20,542 nt of DNA from an uncultured Eubacteriaceae bacterium (GTDB lineage: Bacteria; Bacillota; Clostridia; Lachnospirales; Lachnospiraceae), in assembly GCA_945938055.1 (NCBI GenBank), contig CAMEUH010000020.1, positions 1 to 20,542 of the forward strand, read 5' to 3'. Of the stretch, positions 1 to 7,287 are shown in pieces (position 1 is the first letter of the stretch; each line of letters begins with the position of its first letter). The notes beneath the pieces were generated by a model, which ran no database searches, was not told the origin of the DNA, and saw only the letters and a program-made list of their open reading frames with translations. A program made the translations under genes and the position numbers.

Positions 1-151
1 TTTGTGTGGTCTGATAAAACACTTCGCTGAATGTTACCGAGCTTGCCTTATATGCAACGGTGTTGACATTGGCAATATTATTACCGATAACATCCATCTT
101 TGTCTGATGCACCTTTAGGCCGGATACACCAGAATACAATGATCGCATCAT
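1..151 (-). CDS. flgE: Flagellar hook protein FlgE, N-terminal part (runs off the window edge)
   Basis: First 50 codons of a flagellar hook/rod-family protein; the rest lies beyond position 1. The visible protein begins MMRSLYSGVSGLKVHQTK and continues with MDVIGNNIANVNTVAYK. This is the flg_bb_rod motif that FlgE, FlgG and FlgF share and that forms the D0 coiled coil in rod and hook. FlgE polymerises into the hook, the universal joint outside the cell, after export by the flagellar type III system. FlgE rather than FlgG is inferred from position: it follows fliK, flgD and the small TIGR02530-type gene, as in other Firmicutes. The ATG at 149-151 has GGAGG (161-165) 9 nt upstream. The ATG at 156-158 is in another frame and gives no hook protein. 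Confidence 0.88.
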   Translation of the reverse strand, partial: MMRSLYSGVSGLKVHQTKMDVIGNNIANVNTVAYKASSVTFSEVFYQTTQ

Positions 152-195
152 AATTCATGTCCTCCATTTCTGTTACATAGAGGGGACATCCGTTC

Positions 196-219
196 TGACC
201 CGTCTGGCATTCGGGGTCA
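196..219 (-). other. Small hairpin in the leader between the TIGR02530-type gene and flgE
   Basis: In the 90-nt gap before flgE the transcript can form a stem of TGACCCCG with CGGGTCA (one bulged C) around a 9-nt loop. The stem is GC-rich, unlike its surroundings. No T-run follows, so it is not an intrinsic terminator. It could act as an RNA processing or stability element setting the level of flgE, the most abundant product of this stretch; this is inference. The gap otherwise holds only the flgE ribosome binding site. No promoter is convincing. Confidence 0.25.
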
Positions 220-241
220 TTTAAGCTTCCATAAGGTCCAG

Positions 242-655
242 CTAAATAATAACGGCTCCATCTATGTTGGTATAAATATTTTCGTCCTCGTAATTCTGAT
301 CCATTGCAGTAATCACGGTCTGATTTCCCGTATTTACAATAAATGCATACTGGTCAAGAATTACCAGCGATTCCTTAATTCCCTTGTTCTTTGCCTTTCC
401 TACTCCATCCTCCAGACGTTTCATCTGTTCATCCGAAAGCTGTATGTTTCTTTCAGAGAGCCTGTTGCCGGCATGTTTGGAAAATTTAAGTCCGCTTGTT
501 TTCTGCTCATTTAATATTTCGGCAATCGAACGCTGTTTATTTAGTATGTCTTCAAAAGAAATTGCGTTTTCCGAAGCAGAAACAGTTTTGGTATTCTTCT
601 GTAAATACTGTCCGGTAATCTGCTCAATGGAAGTATAATGATTCATCCGTTCCAT
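242..655 (-). CDS. Small flagellar operon protein, TIGR02530 type
   Basis: A 137-residue soluble protein with no signal peptide or membrane segment. The C-terminal half carries the family signature: LKFSKHAGNRLSERNI, then a helix (QLSDEQMKRLEDGVGKAK), then an LVILDQYAFIVNTGNQTVIT strand region and an acidic end. This matches my memory of the small 'flagellar operon protein' family TIGR02530, found between flgD and flgE in Bacillus and clostridia. Its biochemical role is not established; a hook-assembly accessory role is inferred only from position. It starts 16 nt after the flgD stop with AGAAGGTG (661-668) 5 nt before ATG 655. An in-frame ATG at 646 is a weaker alternative. Confidence 0.85.
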   Translation of the reverse strand: MERMNHYTSIEQITGQYLQKNTKTVSASENAISFEDILNKQRSIAEILNEQKTSGLKFSKHAGNRLSERNIQLSDEQMKRLEDGVGKAKNKGIKESLVILDQYAFIVNTGNQTVITAMDQNYEDENIYTNIDGAVII

Positions 656-671
656 GTCATCACCTTCTATC

Positions 672-1247
672 CTACTCTACTGTACTGCTGTTTTCGTTAT
701 CCTCATCTGTCCCGGTTCCATCCGTTTTATCATCCTGACCGCTTCCAACATTTCCCGTGTTATCCGTTCCGCCATTCTGCTTCAGCACCACATTCTGATA
801 ATAATCTTCTTCCAGAACGGTATCCAAATCGTTAATGTCATATAACGAACCGTTAATTGAAAGATAAACCTTATTATCCTCTGTAACCATGTATTCCACT
901 CTTCCGCAGATATAACCGCTCTCCCCAGAAGCAGATTCTGTTTTCATGATAACCGGTTTTCCCGTAAGGTTTGCTCCCTGCTGCTGCTGGAATGTCAGCT
1001 GCATATTCTGCATGGATTCTACCTGGGAAAATGTTGCAAGCTGTGCCACATAATCCGTATTTGAGGATGGCTCCAATGGATCCTGATACTTCATTTCTGC
1101 CACCAGAAGATTCAGAAATGCATTTTTATCCAAAGTATCATTACTCTTTGTTTCTTTTTGGGTCGAATTATAATAACCAGTCTTTTCCACTAAATTACCA
1201 TCGCTGTCAATAGCCTGTGTAACTGACCCTACACCTGTAACTGCCAT
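672..1247 (-). CDS. flgD: Flagellar hook assembly scaffold protein FlgD
   Basis: FlgD caps the growing hook and is needed for FlgE subunits to polymerise; it is exported by the flagellar type III system. The 191-aa protein shows the conserved N-terminal FlgD block at about residues 38-82: LDKNAFLNLLVAEMKYQDPL, then NTDYVAQLATFSQVESMQN. The C-terminal part is short, with a small beta segment (GYICGRVEYMV, KVYLSINGSLYDI) and an acidic, Gly/Asp/Asn-rich tail. The longer Tudor/FnIII cap domain of E. coli FlgD is absent, as in many Firmicutes. I chose ATG 1247 because AAAGGAG (1256-1262) sits 8 nt upstream. A GTG three codons earlier (1256) overlaps that Shine-Dalgarno sequence and is unlikely. 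It lies 13 nt after the fliK stop. Confidence 0.93.
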   Translation of the reverse strand: MAVTGVGSVTQAIDSDGNLVEKTGYYNSTQKETKSNDTLDKNAFLNLLVAEMKYQDPLEPSSNTDYVAQLATFSQVESMQNMQLTFQQQQGANLTGKPVIMKTESASGESGYICGRVEYMVTEDNKVYLSINGSLYDINDLDTVLEEDYYQNVVLKQNGGTDNTGNVGSGQDDKTDGTGTDEDNENSSTVE

Positions 1248-1260
1248 ATTCTCCACTCCT

Positions 1261-2700
1261 TTACGCTGTAAAATTAACCTGATTTCCTTCTTCTTCCATC
1301 ATATCCAGAACAATTTTTTCTTCTTCCGTCAAATCTTCCATGGAAAGGTCCTTCAGACTATCCAGTCTTAACGGCCGATGGTTTTTCTTTGACTCTTCCT
1401 GTGGTTCCTGAAAACGGTTATTCTGTCCCTGATTGGTTCCCGCTTCAAATGCGTGGCTTTCAACCGTCACTTCCACAGCTTCCACTTTAATTCCCTGATT
1501 GGAAAGATTTTCCTTCAAAAGAACGACCTGGCTTTCAATGGCTTCCCGGACCGCTTCATTCTGCGCTACAATGGATGCCGTAACAACGCCCGCTTTAACG
1601 GATACATTCAGATTGACCTTGCCAAGATTTTCCGGATTCAGCATGAGTTCCATGGAGGTCACTTCCTGATTCAGCGTAATCTTTGCCGTTTCCACAATCT
1701 GATTAATGATTTTAACGGAATCCACAACCTGATCCAGTCCCTTCATCTCAAAGGCTTCATTCACCGCATTCGTAAACTGGTTCACCACATTTTCGGAAAG
1801 TCCGCTGTTTTCCTGATGCTTTGAAAATTCCATTCCATCTTTGGAAGAAGACGCTTTTGCCTCAGTGCGGGTGATTTTGATTTCATTTGTCTGCTGTTCA
1901 CTGATTGAATCCATTTCCTTCTGCTGCTTTTCCGAAGAAGAAATTTTTTCTTTGGAATCAATCGTTTCCGGCATATTTTTTGATTCTTCCACCGTTTTTT
2001 CCGGTAAAAATTCCTCATCCAGCTCTGTTTTTTCTTCTGTTTGCGGCATCTGCCCTGTTTTACTTTCCGGAAGTTCTTCCATCAGCTCTTTCATCAATTC
2101 TTCCACCGGAATCCCCAGTTCCTCTGAAAGTTCCTGTGTCACTCCGTTTATGAAGGATTCCAGTTCTTCCAGTTGAAGCGCTACATCGGAAGAAGTCAGA
2201 AGTTCAATTGATGTCTCCATGCCAGTGAGTTCCACCACAAAATCTGTCAGGTTATCTGACTGGAGCAAATCCATCAAAGTAAATCCCAGTGTTTCCAGTG
2301 CTGCTTCCAGCTCTTCCTCTGTAACACCAAATTCCTCTTTGATTTTGTCGCGGATTTCATCCAATGCCTCTTTTACCTCTGGATTGTCCTTCAGCGCATC
2401 TTTGTTCTTCTGTGTCGCAGAATCCGTTAGTTCCTTCGCTTCCGTTCTTTTGTTTAACTGTTCCTTCCGTGCCGCTCCCGTATTCTGTGTCGCGGCATTC
2501 TGTGCCGCTGTGTTTTGGGAGAAAGAATTCTTATCGGTTTCCATTTCCTTTGCTTTCGTTCCCATCTGCAAAGAATTTGCCGATAAAGACTCCGACATGA
2601 GCATTCCAAAGTCAGCTTCCGGCTTTTGTGAAACCTTCGAGGATGTTGTAGCTGCCTTTCTTACAGGAATAATATTTCCACTAATTCCAGAACTTACCAT
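1261..2700 (-). CDS. fliK: Flagellar hook-length control protein FliK
   Basis: FliK acts as a molecular ruler and switches the export apparatus from hook to filament substrates. The 479-aa protein has the expected layout. A low-complexity Ala/Gln/Asn/Lys N-terminal region (about 1-100) is followed by an acidic, helical middle with Glu/Lys/Ser-rich repeats (about 100-300). The conserved Flg_hook domain is at about 340-415, with the signature MELMLNPENLGKVNLNVSV and later REAIESQVVLLKENL then GIKVEAVEVTVE. A charged C-terminal tail follows. AAAGGAGG lies 5 nt before ATG 2700, and the gene starts 47 nt after the stop of the MotE-like gene. Only the C-terminal domain is recognisable, as usual for FliK; position between ylxF and flgD supports the call. 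Confidence 0.92.
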   Translation of the reverse strand: MVSSGISGNIIPVRKAATTSSKVSQKPEADFGMLMSESLSANSLQMGTKAKEMETDKNSFSQNTAAQNAATQNTGAARKEQLNKRTEAKELTDSATQKNKDALKDNPEVKEALDEIRDKIKEEFGVTEEELEAALETLGFTLMDLLQSDNLTDFVVELTGMETSIELLTSSDVALQLEELESFINGVTQELSEELGIPVEELMKELMEELPESKTGQMPQTEEKTELDEEFLPEKTVEESKNMPETIDSKEKISSSEKQQKEMDSISEQQTNEIKITRTEAKASSSKDGMEFSKHQENSGLSENVVNQFTNAVNEAFEMKGLDQVVDSVKIINQIVETAKITLNQEVTSMELMLNPENLGKVNLNVSVKAGVVTASIVAQNEAVREAIESQVVLLKENLSNQGIKVEAVEVTVESHAFEAGTNQGQNNRFQEPQEESKKNHRPLRLDSLKDLSMEDLTEEEKIVLDMMEEEGNQVNFTA

Positions 2701-2747
2701 ATAATCCTCCTTTCATGATTTTTTTATAAGAGGATTGGCATGGTATT

Positions 2748-3506
2748 TTATTCCGGATACATTACATGGGTAAGCTTTGCTGCAAACACAGGATCCATTG
2801 CCGCCAGAATTTCTGCACGTTTTGCCGCTGTCAGATTCAGAAGAATCTGTGTCACCAAATCCAAATCTCCTGTCATCTCGGAAAGAATGGCAGCCGCAGC
2901 ATCCGAATCCATCTTGGCATAGGTCGCAGCCCAGTCCTTAACCTTCTGGGAATAATCCAGCCGCTCCAGAACCTTTACATAAAGCTCTGCCGCATTTTCC
3001 GGATTGATTTCCTCATACCAACTCTTATATACTTCTATATCGGGTGCATTGTCCGTAAAAACAACCTCTTCATCAAACTTTTTTTTCAAAGCTTCATAAA
3101 TCAGCTGATTTTCTTCAAAAACTTTTAATCTTGCAATTTCACTCTGCAAATCCGCGATGGTCTCTGTATTCTGCGTAAGCTGTTCATCCTTAAGTGCCAT
3201 CTGCGCTTCCAGCTCCTTAATCCGCTCAATGGCATCATATAAAGTCTTATAACGATAACCGGATTCTGCCGCAACCTCATCATCGCTCACACTTGGCAGG
3301 ATACTGTTTAAAACGGGAATATCCTTAATAAGGGGTCTCATGACATTTGTTCCAAAACCGCCCACATCCATCTTAATTAAAAGCGCAAAAACAAGAAGCC
3401 AGATAATTATGATGATAACCGCAATAATGGCGCCGATAAGACCGCCGCCTTTCTTTTCTCCATCTTCATCCAGTTCTGAAATAATGTCATTATTCTTCTT
3501 TGCCAT
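2748..3506 (-). CDS. YlxF/MotE-like membrane protein with MgtE-N-type C-terminal domain
   Basis: A 252-aa protein anchored by one N-terminal membrane segment (about 22-45, GGGLIGAIIAVIIIIIWLLV) after a short charged cytoplasmic tail. A coiled-coil heptad region lies at about 88-145 and an alpha-helical repeat domain at about 160-250. That last domain, including MDSDAAAAILSEM and LTAAKRAEILAAMDPVFAAKL, resembles the superhelical N domain of MgtE Mg2+ transporters and the MotE family. MotE family members are reported as motility proteins that chaperone the stator-associated protein MotC. B. subtilis has ylxF at exactly this place between fliJ and fliK. The start is 2 nt after the fliJ stop, and its Shine-Dalgarno-like AGGTGAG lies inside the fliJ end, so translation is probably coupled. 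The role as a motor or export accessory is inferred. Confidence 0.8.
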   Translation of the reverse strand: MAKKNNDIISELDEDGEKKGGGLIGAIIAVIIIIIWLLVFALLIKMDVGGFGTNVMRPLIKDIPVLNSILPSVSDDEVAAESGYRYKTLYDAIERIKELEAQMALKDEQLTQNTETIADLQSEIARLKVFEENQLIYEALKKKFDEEVVFTDNAPDIEVYKSWYEEINPENAAELYVKVLERLDYSQKVKDWAATYAKMDSDAAAAILSEMTGDLDLVTQILLNLTAAKRAEILAAMDPVFAAKLTHVMYPE

Positions 3507-3508
3507 GC

Positions 3509-3964
3509 TTACTCACCTGCCTTACCCTGATCGTTATAGCGGAAGCTGACCAGCTGGTCAATTTCTTTCTTTTCCGCCTCATTTTCTTCTAATCGGAATT
3601 CTTCAAACGCTGCTTCCTTCAGCCTTTCATGAATTTTTCTATCTTTCATTGCCTCATTTAACCGGAATCTTGCAATTTCCAGTTCCTTTTTTGCACGGTC
3701 GACTGCCTGATTCTGCTGAACAATCTGCCCTTTGATATATTCAATGTTTTCTTTGGCATGTTTTAATGCCATGACATCCAGCCTTCCGGAAGACTTCTCA
3801 CGATATTCCTGTTCAAAACGTGCTTTTGTCTCCAAAACTGCCTTAAGCTTGTCTTCCTCTTCGCGGACTCTTGCCGCTGCCATGGAAAAATCTGTCTTTG
3901 CCTGACTTTCCATTTTCAGTTTCACATCAAGAACATTCTGAAGTCTGTATATAAATTTTGCCAT
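3509..3964 (-). CDS. fliJ: Flagellar export protein FliJ
   Basis: FliJ is the central-stalk-like coiled-coil protein of the flagellar export ATPase complex. It links the FliI hexamer to the FlhA gate and recycles export chaperones. The 151-aa protein starts MAKFIYRLQNVLDVK, a typical FliJ N-terminus, and is almost entirely charged helix: long runs of Lys/Glu/Arg/Ala/Gln at heptad spacing and almost no Gly or Pro. Length is normal for the family (about 145-150). AAAGGAG lies 7 nt before ATG 3964. The gene is 35 nt downstream of fliI and 2 nt upstream of the MotE-like gene. Sequence conservation in FliJ is weak, so gene order carries part of the call. Confidence 0.9.
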   Translation of the reverse strand: MAKFIYRLQNVLDVKLKMESQAKTDFSMAAARVREEEDKLKAVLETKARFEQEYREKSSGRLDVMALKHAKENIEYIKGQIVQQNQAVDRAKKELEIARFRLNEAMKDRKIHERLKEAAFEEFRLEENEAEKKEIDQLVSFRYNDQGKAGE

Positions 3965-3999
3965 GATACAACTCCTTTGATTTCTTATTCGGAATTTAC

Positions 4000-5328
4000 C
4001 TACTCAAAAATTCCCTTCAAAAGTTCCAGTTCTTCTTCAAATGTGAATTTTTCATCCGTTCCCTGACATAAGAATTCATTAACCGCATCAATTTTTGAAA
4101 CGGCATAATCAATATTCTTATTTGAACCAGCCTTATATGCACCGATATTAATCAAATCTTCTGCTTCATTATAAGTTGCCATGACATTTTTTAATTTTCC
4201 CGCAAGTGCCTTGTGTTCTTTGGTTGCAATCTGACTCATGCAACGGGAAATACTTTGCAAAATATCAATCGCCGGATAATGATTTTTATGTCCAAGTTTT
4301 CTGGAAAGCATAATATGTCCATCCAGAATACTTCGCGCAGTATCCGTAATCGGCTCGTTAAAATCATCTCCGTCTACCAGAACCGTATACAAACCGGTTA
4401 TGGAGCCCTTATCAGACATTCCTGCACGTTCCAGAAGTTTTGGCATTTCACTATATACACTTGGCGGATATCCTCTTGTTACCGGTGGTTCACCGGATGC
4501 CAGACCAATTTCCCGCTGTGCCATGGAAAAACGTGTCAAGGAATCCATCATCAGAAGGACGTCCCTTCCCTGATCACGAAAATATTCTGCAATACTGGTA
4601 GCCGTCTTTGCCGCTTTATTACGAATCAGTGCCGGCTTATCCGACGTTGCCACCACAACAACACTTCGTTTCATGCCCTCCGGTCCAAGGTCTCGTTCAA
4701 TAAATTCCCGAACTTCTCTTCCCCGTTCTCCAATTAAGGCAATCACATTAATATCTGCCTGGGTATTTCTTGCAAACATACCCATCAGGGTACTCTTTCC
4801 CACTCCGCTACCGGCAAAAATACCGATTCTCTGACCTTTTCCTACTGTAATCAGCCCGTCTACCGCCTTGACACCAAGCGGAAGAACCTGACTGATAATC
4901 TCCCTGGACATAGGATCCGGAGGTGCTGCCTCCACAGAATACTTAACCGGAAGGTCCAGTGTACTTCCATCATAAGGCATTCCCAATCCATCCAGCGTCT
5001 TTCCAAGGAGTTCCTCTCCCACGCTGACACTAAGGGGAGCATTGGTATTTTCAACGATACAGCCGGGACCAATTCCATCCACACTGGAAAAAGGCATCAG
5101 CAGCACATTATTGTCCTTAAAGCCTACCACTTCTGCATATACCGGCTCCAGGCGGCTGTTTTTGGGCAGTATCATGCACAAATCATTCAGACTGGCATCC
5201 GGTCCCACGGATTCAATGGTAAGTCCTACAATCTTGGAAACTTTACCGAGTTTTTTGTAATATGTATTATGAATAAGGTTTCGATATTTCTCCTGATTTA
5301 TAAGCGTCAATTCCATTTCTCCTGCCAT
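4000..5328 (-). CDS. fliI: Flagellum-specific export ATPase FliI
   Basis: Cytoplasmic ATPase, related to F1-beta, that energises export of rod, hook and filament subunits. Seen in the protein (numbered from ATG 5328): N-terminal beta barrel with GKVSKIVGLTIESVGP near residue 28; Walker A GIFAGSGVGKSTLMG with Lys178; the LIGERGREVREF block near 200; Walker B LLMMDSLTRFSMAQREIGL with Asp262; then the SGEPPVTRGYPPSVYSEMPK block. The C-terminal helical domain ends near 442. The reading frame is open to a TTG at 5367, but the two earlier options have poor spacing. ATG 5328 has a modest GGAAG about 6 nt upstream, and an ATG at 5316 has AGGAG only 2 nt away. The start is therefore uncertain by up to 17 codons; the family call is not. 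Confidence 0.95.
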   Translation of the reverse strand: MAGEMELTLINQEKYRNLIHNTYYKKLGKVSKIVGLTIESVGPDASLNDLCMILPKNSRLEPVYAEVVGFKDNNVLLMPFSSVDGIGPGCIVENTNAPLSVSVGEELLGKTLDGLGMPYDGSTLDLPVKYSVEAAPPDPMSREIISQVLPLGVKAVDGLITVGKGQRIGIFAGSGVGKSTLMGMFARNTQADINVIALIGERGREVREFIERDLGPEGMKRSVVVVATSDKPALIRNKAAKTATSIAEYFRDQGRDVLLMMDSLTRFSMAQREIGLASGEPPVTRGYPPSVYSEMPKLLERAGMSDKGSITGLYTVLVDGDDFNEPITDTARSILDGHIMLSRKLGHKNHYPAIDILQSISRCMSQIATKEHKALAGKLKNVMATYNEAEDLINIGAYKAGSNKNIDYAVSKIDAVNEFLCQGTDEKFTFEEELELLKGIFE

Positions 5329-5352
5329 AATGCTTCCAGCACACAAAATAGA

Positions 5353-5371
5353 GAAATTGCGACGCAATTTC
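5353..5371 (-). other. Perfect 8-bp inverted repeat between fliH and fliI
   Basis: GAAATTGC and GCAATTTC form perfect 8-bp arms around a 3-nt loop in the 59-nt space before fliI. No T-run follows on the minus strand, so it is not an intrinsic terminator. It lies about 25 nt upstream of the chosen fliI ATG and would include the TTG at 5367 that could otherwise start a longer FliI. It may be an mRNA processing or translational control element; this is inference. Confidence 0.35.
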
Positions 5372-5387
5372 CTATCAAATAAAAAAA

Positions 5388-6275
5388 TCAGCTTGTGCAG
5401 CTAAGAAGCTTAATCTCTTTAATCAACTGTTCCAGCTGGATATCCAGACTGCAGTCAAATACCCCACCATCTGTTTCAATGATACACTGGTTTTTGGAAA
5501 GTGAAGAATCCTCCATGACACTTAGGTTAATGTCTTTTGGAGATGCGCAATAGATTTTTCCCTGATTCTCAATCAGAAACGGATAATCCTCTTTAGATAC
5601 ACGAATCAGAAAATCTCCGGTAGCTTCCACGTGATTCATGACCTGATTAATCAAATGCAACACAATTTCCTTGTTATCCTCGGCAATGGTATACGTGACT
5701 TTTTCAAAAACCTCAAGAAGGGTTTCCACAATTTCACTTTCCATACTGTTATACCGGGTTGTATATTCCTGCTCCAGTCTTGCCAGCTCATCATTTGCAT
5801 TATTAATCAAAGTCTGGTATTCTTCATCCGCTTTTGCACTTCCCTCGTCATAACCGGATTTCTTACCTTCTTCGAATGCATCTTCAAAAGCCTTTTTCTT
5901 AATTGCTTCTGCCTCTTTCCTTGCATCCTCCAGAATTACAGATGCCTTTTCATTTGCATCTGCAAGAATGTTTTCTGCAAGTTCCCGGATAGTTTCCGAA
6001 TCCTTCGCATGTTCGGAAGACGAATAATCGGAAGTCAGGGCAGAAAGTGCATCACTATCCATTTCTGCATCTTCTGCACCCGGTATGTGTTCATCTGAAA
6101 TAAGATTCTCCACCACATCCGCTTTTAACCCGCTGACAAAACCATCAGCCTCCACTTTGTCATTTTCCATCTTATGACGAAAGGATTCTATTTTATTGGA
6201 AATAATCTCATTATAATCAATGACTCGTTCTTCTGATGTCTGTTTGGTATAAAAACCTTTTAGCAGATTAGACAA
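5388..6275 (-). CDS. fliH: Flagellar assembly protein FliH
   Basis: FliH is the stator-like regulator of the export ATPase FliI; it dimerises and tethers FliI to the C ring. From the TTG at 6275 the protein is 295 aa and begins (M)SNLLKGFYTKQTSEERVIDY. The middle is a long helix rich in Glu/Lys/Ala (ILADANEKASVILEDARKEA and an AFEEGKKSGYDEG stretch). The last 120 residues resemble the FliH/HrpE C domain (LLEVFEKVTYTIAEDNKEIV, NQVMNHVEATGDFLIRVS). I chose TTG 6275 because GGAGGTGA precedes it by 8 nt, it matches the usual short FliH N-terminus, and it leaves an 8-nt overlap with the end of fliG. An ATG at 6341 in the same frame would overlap fliG by 74 nt and add a non-FliH-like leader. Confidence 0.9.
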   Translation of the reverse strand: MSNLLKGFYTKQTSEERVIDYNEIISNKIESFRHKMENDKVEADGFVSGLKADVVENLISDEHIPGAEDAEMDSDALSALTSDYSSSEHAKDSETIRELAENILADANEKASVILEDARKEAEAIKKKAFEDAFEEGKKSGYDEGSAKADEEYQTLINNANDELARLEQEYTTRYNSMESEIVETLLEVFEKVTYTIAEDNKEIVLHLINQVMNHVEATGDFLIRVSKEDYPFLIENQGKIYCASPKDINLSVMEDSSLSKNQCIIETDGGVFDCSLDIQLEQLIKEIKLLSCTS

Positions 6276-7284
6276 TGATTTCGTCACCTCCGCCTCGTGA
6301 AATAACAATTTCAGCCGAATCTTCCAGTTTTCGGATGACATTTACAATCTTCTGCTGTGCCTCTTCAACATCCTTCATACGTACAGGACCCATGAATTCC
6401 ATGTCTTCCTTGATCATGACAGCAAGACGCTTGGAGAGATTATTAAAGATAACATTCTGAACTTCTTCATTCGAGCCCTTAAGTGCCATTGCAAGATCCG
6501 AATTATCAACATCACGCAGGACACGCTGGATTGCACGGTCATCCAAGGTAAGAATATCCTCGAATACGAACATTTTCTTACGAATTTCATCTGCAAGCTC
6601 TGGATCTTCAATTTCCAAGGTCTCCATGATATGTTTCTCAGTACCACGGTCAACAGAATTCAAAATAGCAACAATGGCATCCACACCGCCGACAATGGTA
6701 TAATCCTGATTAACAAGGGAGGACAGTTTTCTTTCCAGAACCTTTTCCACCTGCTTAATCACATCCGGCGACGTACGATCCATCTGCGCAATACGTTTGG
6801 CTACATCTGCCTGTTTTTCCGGTGCCAGTGCTGAAACAACGCTGGATGCCATCTGCGGCGGAAGATATGCCAGAATCAGCGCAATGGTCTGTGGATGCTC
6901 ATCCTGTATAAAGTTTAAAAGCTGGCTTGGATCGGTTTTCCGAATAAATTCAAACGGACGAACCTGCAGGCTTGCCGTAAGTTTTCCAATAACCTGTTTT
7001 GCCTTATCTTCACCCAGCGCTTTCTCCAGAAGTTCCTTGGCATAATTAATACCGCCTTCTGCAATATACTGCTGTGCAAGACAAACTTCATAAAACTCAT
7101 TCAGGACATCTTCCTTGACATTTGGAGAAACACTGCTTGTATTGGCAATCTCCAGTGTCAGCTGTTCAATTTCTTCTTCTTTCAGATGTTTAAAAATAGT
7201 TGCTGATTTTTCCGGTCCCAGGGCAATCAGAAGGATTGCCGCTTTTTCCAGACCACTCATCTCACCAGAATCTTTCTTCGCCAT
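6268..7284 (-). CDS. fliG: Flagellar motor switch protein FliG
   Basis: FliG forms the upper C ring on the cytoplasmic face of the MS ring and meets the stator to generate torque. The 338-aa protein is full length. The N domain (about 1-100) contains the FliF-binding region (SGLEKAAILLIALGPEKSA). The middle domain has the EHPQ motif at 129-132 (DEHPQTIALILAYLPP), which binds FliM. The C domain holds the torque helix near 245-260 (LTLDDRAIQRVLRDVD) with its charged Arg/Asp pattern intact, followed by LAMALKGSNEEVQNVIFNN. A tail rich in Gly and Asp ends the protein. It begins 3 nt after the fliF stop with only a weak GGATGG-like site, suggesting coupling to fliF. Its last codons overlap the fliH start. 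Confidence 0.97.
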   Translation of the reverse strand: MAKKDSGEMSGLEKAAILLIALGPEKSATIFKHLKEEEIEQLTLEIANTSSVSPNVKEDVLNEFYEVCLAQQYIAEGGINYAKELLEKALGEDKAKQVIGKLTASLQVRPFEFIRKTDPSQLLNFIQDEHPQTIALILAYLPPQMASSVVSALAPEKQADVAKRIAQMDRTSPDVIKQVEKVLERKLSSLVNQDYTIVGGVDAIVAILNSVDRGTEKHIMETLEIEDPELADEIRKKMFVFEDILTLDDRAIQRVLRDVDNSDLAMALKGSNEEVQNVIFNNLSKRLAVMIKEDMEFMGPVRMKDVEEAQQKIVNVIRKLEDSAEIVISRGGGDEIIV

Positions 7285-7287
7285 ATC

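Noticed and set aside
1248..1256. GTG start three codons upstream for FlgD
   Set aside because: The GTG overlaps the Shine-Dalgarno sequence that serves ATG 1247.
2219..2704. Plus-strand open frame of 161 codons, Ser/Phe-rich
   Set aside because: It is the antisense of fliK, lacks a ribosome binding site and family motifs, and its Ser/Val/Phe content is what the reverse complement of Glu/Lys/Thr-rich codons gives.
5631..6098. Plus-strand open frame of 155 codons with Cys/Phe-rich, membrane-like composition
   Set aside because: It is antisense to fliH. The apparent hydrophobicity comes from the complement of a Glu/Lys-rich coiled-coil gene, and no start signal is present.
6276..6341. Longer FliH start at ATG 6341
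   Set aside because: It would overlap fliG by 74 nt and add residues unlike FliH; TTG 6275 has a well-spaced Shine-Dalgarno site.
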